13,199 nt of DNA from Candidatus Sediminicultor tertius (GTDB taxonomy: Bacteria > Atribacterota > Phoenicimicrobiia > Phoenicimicrobiales > Phoenicimicrobiaceae). Every line of letters starts with the position of its first letter. The first letter of the stretch is position 1. The stretch is taken from NCBI GenBank assembly GCA_003527405.1, contig DPXH01000034.1:2270-15468 (forward strand), given 5' to 3'. Shown one piece after another: positions 1 to 7,470 of this stretch. The translations under genes were made by a program, and so were the position numbers. Under the pieces are notes generated by a model that was not told the DNA's origin, did not search any database, and saw only the letters and a list, made by a program, of their open reading frames with translations.

Positions 1-371
1 GTGATTTGAGGGGGTGCATCGGAACTTTTATGCCCACCCAGGAAAATATAGCCCAGGAAATTATAAAGAATGCTATTAGTGCTGCTATTGATGACCCTCG
101 TTTTTCTCCGGTAACAGTTTCTGAATTAGAAGACTTGTCTATTTCGGTGGATGTTCTGTCTGCTCCGGAAGAAGTTAAGGATATTTCTCAGCTTGACCCC
201 AAGAAATATGGAGTAATTGTTAGCAGCGGTTACAAAAAAGGTTTGCTATTACCTGATTTAGAAGGTGTAGATACAGCGGAGTACCAGATTGATATTGCCA
301 AACGTAAAGCAGGAATTTATCCCGGTGAAAAAGTAAAATTATATCGCTTTGAAGTGAAAAGATTTTTTTAA
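1..371 (+). CDS. amrA: AMMECR1-domain protein (AmmeMemoRadiSam system protein A), C-terminal part, truncated by window edge
   Basis: The reading frame is open from base 3 and ends at TAA 369-371; the true start lies before the window. The visible product, about 122 residues, opens with the AMMECR1 signature LRGCIGTF and continues through a PRF...V...EL..LSISVDVLS stretch and a C-terminal KAGI..GEKVKLYRFEV strand, all typical of the domain. In many bacteria and archaea this domain lies next to, or fused behind, a MEMO domain (protein B) and is encoded beside a radical SAM enzyme. The next gene is exactly that enzyme, which supports the assignment. The biochemical role of AMMECR1 is not established. 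Whether a MEMO domain is fused upstream cannot be seen. Family call is firm; completeness is unknown. Confidence 0.9.
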   Translation, partial: DLRGCIGTFMPTQENIAQEIIKNAISAAIDDPRFSPVTVSELEDLSISVDVLSAPEEVKDISQLDPKKYGVIVSSGYKKGLLLPDLEGVDTAEYQIDIAKRKAGIYPGEKVKLYRFEVKRFF

Positions 372-660
372 TTAGTATCGCGTATTGCGTATTGCGTATC
401 GCGTGAGGAGAGAAGAAGTTAGGAGTCAGAAACCAAATTCGTATCTCGTTTTCCAGCATATAGCAAGTTGGATAAATCCAAGTCTTACATCAAGTGTAAT
501 ATGTCAGTGTTCATAATTACGATATACAATACGATATGTTGTTATATTCTGATTTCTATCTTCCTAACGAGATACTAGATACGAGATACGAGCGACGAAA
601 ATAATTGGTCAATCGGTAAATTGGTCAATTGGTGAATTAACGGAAGAGGTGATTTTTAAA
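372..660. repeat. Intergenic word-repeat mosaic between amrA and amrS
   Basis: This 289-bp gap has no credible gene. It starts at the amrA stop with a CGTATTGCG/CGTATCGCG array (376-404). A GGAGTCAGAA word (420-429) and a CGTATCTCGT word (438-447) follow. The same words then reappear reverse-complemented in the same order: a CAATACG type (521-538), a CTGATTTCT type (548-565) and ACGAGATACG types (565-595). The right end is a TTGGTCAATTGG array (603-636) and then the amrS ribosome binding site. The middle (about 455-515) is unassigned. Confidence 0.8.
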
Positions 661-1659
661 ATGAAAGAAGCCTTGTTTTATAAATTAATCGATAAAGATA
701 AAGGGATTATAAAATGTCTGCTTTGCCCCAAAGAATGCCTGGTAAAAAAAGGCCAGGTTGGTTTTTGCCGAGCCCGGGAAAATATAGATAACCGGCTTTA
801 TTCTTTAATCTATTCTAAAGTTTCCTCTTACGGAATGGACCCTATTGAAAAAAAACCGCTTTATCATTTTTGTCCCGGCACAATGGTTTTATCACTGGGC
901 ACAATAGGATGCAATTTTGCTTGTGATTTCTGTCAGAACTGGACTATTTCTCAAGCAAATATAAAGGATGTTCAAGTGGAGGAGTTATCCCCCGAAAAGG
1001 CAATACGATTAGCCCTGCAGAATAATTCTCCAGGAATATGTTACACTTATTCTGAGCCTTTAATCTGGTATGAATATATTTTAGATACTGCCAGATTAGC
1101 TAAAAAAAATAATTTGAAAAATATATTGGTTACTAACGGATTTATCAATCGTGAACCCCTCATTAAACTTTTGCCTTTTATTGATGCCATGAATATTGAC
1201 CTTAAATCTTTCCGAAATTCCTTTTATCAAAAATATTGTAAAGGAAGCCTATCTCCTGTACTGCGTACTATAGAGCTTTCTAAAGAATATTGTCATATAG
1301 AGATAACCAATTTAATCATTCCCGGTCTAAATGATAGCGAAGAGGAAATTAAAGAAATGGTGGATTGGATTTCTTCTCTAAGTGAAAATATACCTTTGCA
1401 TTTTTCTCGCTATTTCCCCTGTTATAAGATGAATATTGAAGCAACACCCATTTCCACCCTATATAAAGCTCGGAAAATTGCCCAAAAAAAATTGAAGTAT
1501 GTGTATGTGGGAAATATCTGGGACGAGGAAGCCAACACCACTTATTGTGGAAATTGTAAAGAAACTTTAATCAAACGAACAGGTTATAATATTATTAATA
1601 TGGGTTTAGATAAAGATGGAAAATGCAAATATTGTGGAGAAAAAGTAGCTCGTACTTAG
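661..1659 (+). CDS. amrS: AmmeMemoRadiSam system radical SAM enzyme
   Basis: The 332-residue product is a radical SAM protein of the AmmeMemoRadiSam type. The [4Fe-4S]-binding CxxxCxxC motif is GCNFACDFCQNW (Cys84, 88, 91). An N-terminal cysteine cluster (C19, C22, C26, C36) and a C-terminal pair of CxxC motifs (C296/C299 and C322/C325) look like extra metal sites and are usual in this group. The enzyme is expected to cleave S-adenosylmethionine to a 5'-deoxyadenosyl radical in the cytoplasm; I know of no settled substrate. ATG 661 is preferred because GAGGTGA (645-651) sits 9 nt upstream. An in-frame GTG at 649 would overlap that ribosome binding site. The TAG stop lies inside a repeat arm shared with the convergent transporter gene. 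It pairs functionally with the AMMECR1 gene upstream. Confidence 0.93.
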   Translation: MKEALFYKLIDKDKGIIKCLLCPKECLVKKGQVGFCRARENIDNRLYSLIYSKVSSYGMDPIEKKPLYHFCPGTMVLSLGTIGCNFACDFCQNWTISQANIKDVQVEELSPEKAIRLALQNNSPGICYTYSEPLIWYEYILDTARLAKKNNLKNILVTNGFINREPLIKLLPFIDAMNIDLKSFRNSFYQKYCKGSLSPVLRTIELSKEYCHIEITNLIIPGLNDSEEEIKEMVDWISSLSENIPLHFSRYFPCYKMNIEATPISTLYKARKIAQKKLKYVYVGNIWDEEANTTYCGNCKETLIKRTGYNIINMGLDKDGKCKYCGEKVART

Positions 1660-1817
1660 TTAGCTGGTTAGTTGGTTGCCTGGTTAGTTAGTTATAAATT
1701 TCAAGTTTAGAAAAACCAGTACGAATGTATTGCGTGAAAAAAATAGTTATTTAGCTGGATGGTTAAGGATTTAGCATTGAACTAATTAACTAGTTAATCA
1801 GGTAACTAGCTAACTAA
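1656..1817. repeat. Long inverted repeat joining two convergent gene ends
   Basis: Arm 1 is 1656-1692 and arm 2 is 1781-1817. Compared in inverted orientation without gaps, they match at 29 of 37 positions, the first ten (TTAGTTAGCT) exactly. Arm 1 contains the amrS TAG stop (1657-1659) and arm 2 contains the transporter TAG stop (complement of 1814-1816). Both stops fall at the same arm position. Either transcript could form a long imperfect stem here, perhaps acting as a bidirectional 3'-end structure, but there is no clean U-tract. The 88-bp centre has no recognisable gene. Confidence 0.75.
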
Positions 1818-3094
1818 ATAAGATACCTCAAATAGATATAAATTAAAGCAATAATAAGATTAAGTATAACCAAAGGGAAAGCTACTTTAACAAAATACCA
1901 GAAAGGGATAGGTTGATTATTTTTTTCGGCAATATCAGCTACTATTAAATTAGAAGCCGTTCCTATTAAGGTCCCATTAGCTCCAATATTTGCCCCCAGG
2001 GCAAGTGCCCACCATAATACAGTTACAGAAGATCCGAGATGGCGGGAAAGATTTTCAACTACGGGAATAGCCAGAGCTATAATGGGTATATTATCAAAAA
2101 AGGAAGATGTAAAAGTAGATACTCCCAATATACTGAAACTTAAAAGATTTATGTTTCCTTTAGTAAGATTTAGGAGCTTAGAAGATACAATTTCAATAAG
2201 ACCATTTTCTTCCAGGGCACCGGCTAAGATATTTAATCCGATTAGAAAGAAAATTATCCTCCAATCAATTTGAGCGTAAATTTCGTCAGGTTTATCGTGG
2301 CTTACAAAGAGCAATATTATTGCCCCTAATAAATAGACAATAGCCAGATTTAAATTAATCAGATGCGAGAAAAAAGCAACTATTATAGTGATACCCAGAA
2401 TTAATAAGGAATTCTTAAGCAAAGGAAGATTGGTGATAGCTCTTCTTTCATCAATTTTATTAAGGTGAAGAATAATATTATTTTGCATATCGCTTTTTTT
2501 GAAAGTGTTTTTAAAAAGGAGAATAAAATAAAAAACATTAAATAAAATAAGTATTATAGAAATAGGAGTTGTGTGATAAATAAAATCGTAGAAATTAAGT
2601 TTTACAGCAGAACCTATCATTATATTAGCCGGGGTGCCGATATAAGTAGCTAAACCACCGATGTTAGCAAATATAATTTCAGAAATAAGAAAAGGTAAAG
2701 GGGATATTTCTAAGATATGTGTAATGGCCAGTGTAATATTTGCTAAAAAGAGCAAGGTGGTGATTTCATCTAATATAGAGGAAAGGAAGCCGGCTAATAA
2801 AGAGAGAGAGATTAAAAGGACCAAAGGATTTCCCTTACTGTATTTGGTAGTTTTTATAGCTAAATATTGGAATATCCCACTCTCTTTTGCTATTATAGTA
2901 AAGATCATTATCCCAATGATGATACCCAATTTATTGAAATCTATATAACTAATAGCTTGATCAAATTTTATTAAACCCAAGACAATGGCAAAAATTGCTC
3001 CAAAAAAAGCAGAGGTTGCTCTAATACGGCGGTTGGTAAATATTAAAAAATAAGTTATAATTAAAACAATTAAGCTAAGAGTCAATTTAATCAT
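1814..3094 (-). CDS. ArsB/NhaD-family (ion transporter superfamily) membrane permease
   Basis: This 426-residue integral membrane protein has about 11-12 hydrophobic segments and the internal duplication typical of the ArsB/NhaD/P-protein group. Repeat 1 carries LDEITTLLFLANI (about 108-120) and ANIGGLATYIGTPANIMIG (143-161). Repeat 2 carries SSFFDNIPIIALAIP (about 330-344) and ALGANIGANGTLIGTASNLI (365-384). The paired GT/GTxxN loops are the expected substrate/ion re-entrant hairpins. A charged cytoplasmic linker (about 195-225) separates the halves. Likely an ion- or anion-coupled antiporter or symporter in the inner membrane; the substrate (sodium/proton, arsenite or a dicarboxylate) cannot be told from sequence. 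No ars genes are nearby, which makes an arsenite role less likely. ATG on the minus strand at 3094-3092 follows AAGGAA (complement, about 3103-3108). Transcribed away from mreB and towards amrS. Confidence 0.85.
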   Translation of the reverse strand: MIKLTLSLIVLIITYFLIFTNRRIRATSAFFGAIFAIVLGLIKFDQAISYIDFNKLGIIIGIMIFTIIAKESGIFQYLAIKTTKYSKGNPLVLLISLSLLAGFLSSILDEITTLLFLANITLAITHILEISPLPFLISEIIFANIGGLATYIGTPANIMIGSAVKLNFYDFIYHTTPISIILILFNVFYFILLFKNTFKKSDMQNNIILHLNKIDERRAITNLPLLKNSLLILGITIIVAFFSHLINLNLAIVYLLGAIILLFVSHDKPDEIYAQIDWRIIFFLIGLNILAGALEENGLIEIVSSKLLNLTKGNINLLSFSILGVSTFTSSFFDNIPIIALAIPVVENLSRHLGSSVTVLWWALALGANIGANGTLIGTASNLIVADIAEKNNQPIPFWYFVKVAFPLVILNLIIALIYIYLRYLI

Positions 3095-3265
3095 TTTTAT
3101 GATTCCTTAAAATACTTATCGCTGGACTAAAAACATAGTATTCGACTAAATAGTATATAGAATATACTAGCAAAAATTATAACATATAATTTTTATTTGT
3201 GTACTGCTAAAGTTAAAAATATTTTGAGATTTTAAAAGATGTTTATAAAAAAGGAGAAATAGAAA
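3095..3265. promoter_or_regulatory. Divergent intergenic region between transporter and mreB
   Basis: This 171-bp AT-rich gap must hold promoters for both flanking genes. A TATAAT at 3185-3190 on the plus strand, and an overlapping minus-strand TATAAT-like run, are candidate -10 boxes, but no convincing -35 box is paired with either. The mreB ribosome binding site AAGGAG (3251-3256) is clear. Unlike the other gaps between transcription units, it contains none of the intergenic word repeats. Confidence 0.4.
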
Positions 3266-4306
3266 ATGTGGCTAGATTTTCTTTTAGGATCATTTTCCAA
3301 AAATATTGGAATTGATTTAGGCACTTCTACTACCCTTGTACATATCAAGGGGAAGGGAATTGTCTTATACGAACCGTCAGTTGTTGCTTTTAAAGACGGG
3401 GGGGATAGGATATTAGCAGTAGGGGAGGAAGCGAAAAAGATGCTGGGGAGAACTCCCCGAGGCATATTTACCGTCAGGCCCTTAAAAGAAGGTGTAATAG
3501 CTGATTTTGAAGTTACTGCTGAAATGTTAAAATATTTTATTAAAAAAGTTCATAATCCTAATCGTTTTACCAGGCCATCGGTGGTAATTTGTGTTCCTAC
3601 CGGGGTTACGGAGGTAGAAAAAAGAGCAGTATCGGAAGTTGCCTATAAGTGTGGAGCGGGACGAGTGTTTCTGATAGACGAACCTATAGCAGCAGCTATT
3701 GGTGTAGGGCTTCCCATATTTGAACCAATGGGAAATTTGGTAATAGATATAGGAGGAGGAACTTCCGAGGTAGCCGTAATATCTTTGGGAGGGATAGTGG
3801 TAAGCGAATTAAGCCAAGTAGCAGGGGATTATATCAATGAAACCATTAGTAAATATATTAAACAAGCACATAATTTATACATCGGCGAATTAACTGCTGA
3901 AGAAATTAAGCTTGGTTTATCCGCAAATAAGGTAGATAGAGAAAATAGCTCTTATGAGATTAGGGGGAGAGATAAAGTTACGGGTCTTCCTAAAATAATT
4001 AATATTTCTAAAGACGAATTAAGGGATGCACTTTCTGAACCCCTAAGAATAATTGCCAATACAGTGAGGATGGCCTTAGAAAAAACTCCCCCTGAATTGA
4101 TTTCCGATATTGTGGATAAGGGAGTAATTATGACTGGCGGAGGTTCGCTTTTAATGGGATTATCAGAACTTTTACAAGAAGAGATAGGCATTCCGGTATT
4201 TATACCTCCAGAACCAGTGTACTGTGTGATTAAGGGAATAGGAAAGGCTTTGGATGATTTTAATTTTTACCAAAGAGTGTTAATTAGAACATCTAAAAGA
4301 ATTTGA
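3266..4306 (+). CDS. mreB: Rod shape-determining actin homologue MreB
   Basis: A 346-residue MreB, the bacterial actin that forms membrane-bound filaments and guides lateral cell-wall synthesis; the length is normal. The actin-fold nucleotide site is complete: phosphate-1 loop IGIDLGTSTT (14-23, where many MreBs have DLGTANT), LIDEPIAAAIG (136-146), phosphate-2 loop DIGGGTSEVAVIS (161-173) and adenosine loop TGGGSLLMG (290-298). The N-terminal MWLDFLLGSF is hydrophobic and amphipathic, as expected for membrane attachment. AAGGAG (3251-3256) is 9 nt before ATG 3266. mreC follows in the same direction but after a 326-bp repeat-rich gap, so tight co-translation is unlikely. The organism is therefore predicted to be a rod or elongated cell. 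Confidence 0.97.
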   Translation: MWLDFLLGSFSKNIGIDLGTSTTLVHIKGKGIVLYEPSVVAFKDGGDRILAVGEEAKKMLGRTPRGIFTVRPLKEGVIADFEVTAEMLKYFIKKVHNPNRFTRPSVVICVPTGVTEVEKRAVSEVAYKCGAGRVFLIDEPIAAAIGVGLPIFEPMGNLVIDIGGGTSEVAVISLGGIVVSELSQVAGDYINETISKYIKQAHNLYIGELTAEEIKLGLSANKVDRENSSYEIRGRDKVTGLPKIINISKDELRDALSEPLRIIANTVRMALEKTPPELISDIVDKGVIMTGGGSLLMGLSELLQEEIGIPVFIPPEPVYCVIKGIGKALDDFNFYQRVLIRTSKRI

Positions 4307-4632
4307 ATTAGCGTAGAGCGTATAGCGTTTAGCGGATAGTTTAAAGAGTTACTTGGTTAATTTGTTAAAGTACAGTGATAAGTGATGAGTAATGTGTGAC
4401 AATTAATAAGTTTCGGGTTACAAGTTACAAGATTATTTAGTTAACCTGTTCACCGGTTACCCGGTTGGCCAGTTATAAGATAAAACCGTAAGACAGGTGT
4501 CTCGCTTATTTGTGAATTACAAAAGAAGGGCACAATTCATTGTGCCCCTACGCCTGAATCTTATTTCTTTAACGCAATACTCAATACGCAATACGATACA
4601 CTAACGACTAGTTAATTGGAGAATTGATAAAT
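4307..4632. repeat. Intergenic word-repeat mosaic between mreB and mreC
   Basis: This 326-bp gap has no gene. From the left it holds a TAGCGTAGAGCGTATAGCG array (about 4309-4336) starting 2-3 nt after the mreB stop, a GGGTTACAAGTTACAAG word (about 4416-4432), a GGTTACCCGGTT word (4456-4467), a degenerate GACAGGTGTCTCGC element (4492-4505), a perfect hairpin (4528-4547), inverse CAATACG words (4571-4600), ACTAACGACTA (4600-4610) and a weak GGAG (4618-4621) for mreC. Confidence 0.8.
4528..4547. repeat. Perfect 8-bp stem, 4-nt loop hairpin (single-hairpin REP-like element)
   Basis: GGGCACAA (4528-4535) pairs perfectly with TTGTGCCC (4540-4547) around TTCA. The flanking CCCCTACG (4545-4552) matches the end of the double-hairpin elements found later in the window, so this looks like a half-element of the same family. 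There is no following T-run, so it is not a standard terminator. Confidence 0.75.
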
Positions 4633-5451
4633 TTGAAAAAATTTTTCTCTCAAAATAATACTTTTATAATTTTTATTCTATTAATTATTATAACTATTTT
4701 TATAATGACTATAGACTACCATGGTAAGGCGTACCTTAATTGGTTGGAGAGTATCGGATTAAGGCTTTTTTCTCCTATTAATCGGGGAATAACTTTAGTT
4801 GCTGGTAATACAAAAAACTATTTAAAAGCTATTGCCGAATTTAAGAGAGTGGAGGAAGAGAATAAAGAACTAAAAGAAAAAATTGAAATTACCTATCAGG
4901 AAAACGCTATATTAAAAGAAAAATTGATAGCTTATGATAGGTTGAAAAAGCTGTTAGAAATTAAAGAGTCTTTTTCTTATGAAATGATCCACTCTTTGGT
5001 AATTAGCCGAGAACCGGGAAATTGGTTTAATAGTATAATTATTGATAAGGGAATAACTGATGGAGTAAGGAAAAATATGGCGGTAGCAACTTATCGCGGA
5101 TTGGTGGGAAGGGTAGTTAGTGCTGATTCCCGAACAGCAAAAATATTATTAATATTAGATCAAAGAAGTGCTGTAGGGGGCATGATTCAGAGATCAAGAG
5201 ATATAGGGGTAGTGAAGGGAAGCGAAGGCAATTATTGTTATATGGAATATCTTTCACACGATGCTGATGTAAAAATAAATGATGTGGTGATCACTTCCGG
5301 ATTAGGAAGCATTTTCCCCAAGGGGATTATTATTGGTAAGATAGTAGGGATAAAAAAGGAAAGCCATGATTTATTTCAAAAAGTAATAATAAGGCCAGAG
5401 GTAGATTTTACCAAATTAGAAGAAGTATTTGTAGTGAAAAAATCTGAGTAA
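4633..5451 (+). CDS. mreC: Rod shape-determining protein MreC
   Basis: A 272-residue MreC, the bitopic membrane scaffold that links MreB filaments to cell-wall enzymes. One transmembrane helix (about 10-27) is followed by a coiled coil rich in E/K/L (about 62-112) and then the periplasmic beta domain with RGLVGRVVSA (155-164) and the conserved TSGLGSIFPKGI (221-232). The start is uncertain: no ATG is available. TTG 4633 lies 11 nt after the GGAG at 4618-4621, whereas TTG 4624 is only 2 nt away, too close for normal initiation. ATA 4627 is spaced better but is a rare start. No mreD, PBP2 or rodA follows; the next gene is an unrelated peptidase, so the rest of the elongation machinery must be elsewhere or absent. 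Confidence 0.93.
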   Translation: MKKFFSQNNTFIIFILLIIITIFIMTIDYHGKAYLNWLESIGLRLFSPINRGITLVAGNTKNYLKAIAEFKRVEEENKELKEKIEITYQENAILKEKLIAYDRLKKLLEIKESFSYEMIHSLVISREPGNWFNSIIIDKGITDGVRKNMAVATYRGLVGRVVSADSRTAKILLILDQRSAVGGMIQRSRDIGVVKGSEGNYCYMEYLSHDADVKINDVVITSGLGSIFPKGIIIGKIVGIKKESHDLFQKVIIRPEVDFTKLEEVFVVKKSE

Positions 5452-5675
5452 AAATTTATTGGATTAGAACAATAAGGATAATTAAAATTTAAATTTGTAT
5501 ATCGTGAAAGAAATAGGAGTCAGAAGTCAGGAGCAAGAATCCAGTATTTAGAATTATTTTAAGTTATGGGAGTATATTTTGGTTGTAAGTTCTTTTGACT
5601 TCTGAATTCTTAAACAATAATTATGGTTTTTAGTATAATAAATGGATTACCATACGTCTGTGCAATGAATCAATA

Positions 5676-5694
5676 GACAGGCGAGACGCCTGTC
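5676..5694. repeat. GACAGGCG inverted-repeat hairpin
   Basis: GACAGGCG (5676-5683), an AGA loop and CGCCTGTC (5687-5694) form a perfect 8-bp stem followed by CTAC. A second copy with the same AATA-GACAGGCGAGA context occurs at 8635-8653, and a degenerate inverted copy at 4492-4505. No T-run follows, so a role as intrinsic terminator is not supported. Confidence 0.75.
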
Positions 5695-5785
5695 CTACTT
5701 TGGACACGATATATCGCGTCTCCACTCCTGAATTCTAATTTTCTGAACGCGATACGCAATACGCAATACGATATACTAATTTAAG

Positions 5786-5791
5786 AGGAGG
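5786..5791 (+). promoter_or_regulatory. Strong Shine-Dalgarno AGGAGG that fixes a non-canonical start
   Basis: AAGAGGAGG ends at 5791. No ATG, GTG or TTG occurs at a normal distance in the peptidase frame. ATT 5799 is 7 nt downstream and ATT 5796 is 4 nt downstream. The nearest in-frame ATG (5850) is 58 nt away, too far to use this site. Confidence 0.8.
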
Positions 5792-5798
5792 AATCATT

Positions 5799-7076
5799 AT
5801 TTATAAAGTAATAAAATTAGAAAATGATTTAAGGATCGTAGTAGAAGAAATGCCCTACATGAAGTCTGTAGCCATTGTTTTCGGAATAGGAGTTGGGTCA
5901 AGATATGAAACACCAAAATATCAGGGAATTTCTCACCTTATCGAACATATGCTATTTAAAGGAACTAATAAGAGGAAGAGTACTTTAGAAATATCTCAGA
6001 TAATAGAAGGTATTGGCGGAGAAATAAACGCTTCTACATCCAAAGAGACAACTCATCTATACGCTAAAGTTCCTCAGGAACAATTTAAAACTGCTTTTGA
6101 TGTGTTAGCAGATATAATTTTAAATTCATTAATGAGAGAAGAAGACCTTCGTAAGGAAAAAAATGTAATTATCGAGGAGGTTAAAAAATATCAGGATATA
6201 CCGGAGGAATTAGTAGAAATCTTGCTTGACAAGATAATATGGAAAAATCATCCTTTGGGGAGGCCCGTTCTCGGAGATGAAAAGAGTGTAAGCAATATTC
6301 AAAGAGAAGACCTTTTATCATATATAAGTAAATTTTATCGTCCAAATAATTTGGTAATAAGTGTTGCAGGTAATATTAAGACAGCGGATGTAATTCTGCA
6401 GGTCGAGAAATATTTTAAAATAATGGAAAAAGGTGAGGTTAATAATTATCTGCCCGCAAAAGATAATCAGAAAAATACTCAAATAGGAATAAAATTTAAA
6501 AAGAGCAACCAGACTCATCTTTCTTTTGGTTTTCCCGGGATTTCCCGGTTAGATCCTGATAAATACTCCGCTGATTTATTAGATATAATATTGGGCTCGG
6601 GATTGAGCTCACGGCTTTTTCAAGAGATAAGAGTTAAAAAAAGTTTAGCTTATGATATCCATTCATTCATTCAGTATTTTAACGATATCAGTTCGTTTAA
6701 TATCTATGCCGGTATCGATTCAAATAAACTAAGGGAAACCATCCAGACAATTTTAGATGAGCTTAATAAAATAAAAGATAATAATTTAAAAGAAGATGAA
6801 TTGAGAAAAGCAAAAGAAATGTATAAAGGTGCACTATCTTTAAGTTTGGAAGGAACTTTAAGCAGGGCATTTTGGCTAGGGAATAGGATGCTTTTATATG
6901 GCAGACCTTCAACTTTTGATGAAATAAAAGAAAAGATTGAAGAAGTAAAAGTGAAAGATATTCAGAAAATGGCTCAAAATATATTTAGTAAAGATAAAAT
7001 AAATTTATCCATTGTTGGTCCCTTCAAAAGAAAGGATAAGGAAGAATACGAGTCTCTTCTGGAGAAATTAGGCTAG
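5799..7076 (+). CDS. M16-family zinc metallopeptidase (insulinase/processing-peptidase type), probable ATT start
   Basis: From ATT 5799 the product is 425 residues, the usual length of bacterial M16B peptidases. The inverted zinc motif HLIEH is at 46-50 and the third ligand fits E127, 77 residues after the second histidine, as in pitrilysin. The C-terminal half has the family's SRLFQEIRVKKSLAYDIHS motif, including the R/Y pair. It should degrade or process peptides in the cytoplasm. The N-terminal segment YKVIKLENDLRIVVEEMP matches the first conserved strands of the family; these are lost if ATG 5850 is used. AGGAGG lies 7 nt before ATT 5799, so initiation at ATT (decoded as Met) is the best reading; ATT 5796 would add one residue. 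No dut, pnp or dapG, frequent neighbours, is present. Family call is firm; start is inferred. Confidence 0.9.
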   Translation: MYKVIKLENDLRIVVEEMPYMKSVAIVFGIGVGSRYETPKYQGISHLIEHMLFKGTNKRKSTLEISQIIEGIGGEINASTSKETTHLYAKVPQEQFKTAFDVLADIILNSLMREEDLRKEKNVIIEEVKKYQDIPEELVEILLDKIIWKNHPLGRPVLGDEKSVSNIQREDLLSYISKFYRPNNLVISVAGNIKTADVILQVEKYFKIMEKGEVNNYLPAKDNQKNTQIGIKFKKSNQTHLSFGFPGISRLDPDKYSADLLDIILGSGLSSRLFQEIRVKKSLAYDIHSFIQYFNDISSFNIYAGIDSNKLRETIQTILDELNKIKDNNLKEDELRKAKEMYKGALSLSLEGTLSRAFWLGNRMLLYGRPSTFDEIKEKIEEVKVKDIQKMAQNIFSKDKINLSIVGPFKRKDKEEYESLLEKLG

Positions 7077-7470
7077 ACGATAATGAATGTAATTCGTATC
7101 TCATATGTATAGTTACCCGGTTACCCGGTTACCCAGTTTGCCGGTTAAAATACAGGTTACAAGTTACAAGTTACAAGTTTCAAGTTTTATAGGAATGATA
7201 GATGTAGGGGCTCGATTCATCGAGCCCGCAAAACACGGGTCGGATAAATCCGACCCCTACATTAAGAGATATAAGTGATATACCAATAGTCACAATATGC
7301 TATAGGATATTCTGAAGTGTTTTGAGTTTTGAATTATGATTTTTGTTTTTAGCTTTAAGCTTTTAACCTATACGCTAAACGCTGTACGCTCTACGCTATA
7401 TTATATACTAACGACTAATTTAATTGACGAATTGGTCAATTGGAGAATTGGTGAATAAGGATACAATAAC
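7077..7470. repeat. Intergenic word-repeat mosaic between the M16 peptidase and DUF951 gene
   Basis: This 394-bp gap has no supported gene. It holds a GGTTACCCGGTTACCC array (about 7112-7146), a GTTACAAGTTACAAG array (about 7155-7187), the double-hairpin element (7203-7261) with its homologous AT-rich tail (to about 7365), an inverse CTATACGCTAAACGC array (7369-7399), ACTAACGACTA (7407-7417) and a GAATTGGTCAATTGG array (about 7431-7456) ending in AAGGA of the DUF951 gene. Confidence 0.8.
7203..7261. repeat. Double-hairpin interspersed element, copy A
   Basis: Outer inverted repeats TGTAGGGG (7203-7210) and CCCCTACA (7254-7261) enclose two perfect 8-bp stems with 4-nt loops: 7208-7227 (loop TTCA) and 7237-7256 (loop TAAA), joined by GCAAAACAC. 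Copies B (9799-9855) and C (10618-10676) share the layout. Homology continues 3' into ATTAAGAG...GTTTTGAGTTTTGAATTAT. There is no protein-coding potential and no T-tract. The form resembles a REP or small MITE. Confidence 0.85.

Larger units (their letters stand above)
5452..5798. repeat. Intergenic word-repeat mosaic between mreC and the M16 peptidase
   Basis: This 347-bp gap has no supported gene. It contains GGAGTCAGAAGTCAGGAGC (about 5506-5526), an inverse GACTTCTGAATTC (5597-5609), the GACAGGCG hairpin (5676-5694), a CACTCCTGAATTCTAATTTTC stretch (5723-5743) and a CGATACGCAATACGCAATACG array (about 5749-5770) leading into the peptidase ribosome binding site. The AT-rich centre 5610-5670 is unassigned. 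Confidence 0.75.

Noticed and set aside
220..459. 79-codon open frame on the minus strand
   Set aside because: It overlaps the amrA coding sequence and the repeat array and shows no family features.
372..660. Possible CRISPR array
   Set aside because: The repeats are short, degenerate and of mixed families, without uniform spacers or neighbouring cas genes.
649..660. GTG 649 as the amrS start
   Set aside because: It overlaps the ribosome binding site GAGGTGA that serves ATG 661.
2082..2948. Two plus-strand open frames inside the transporter gene
   Set aside because: They are antisense to a membrane protein with clear family motifs; lysine/arginine-rich translations of this kind are typical antisense artefacts.
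5850..5852. ATG 5850 as the M16 peptidase start
   Set aside because: It lacks a ribosome binding site and would remove the conserved first strand encoded from 5799.
7203..7261. Double hairpins as intrinsic terminators
   Set aside because: Stems are GC-rich at the base but are followed by CTACATTAAGAG, not a T-run; the same holds for the hairpins at 4528-4547, 5676-5694 and 8599-8618.
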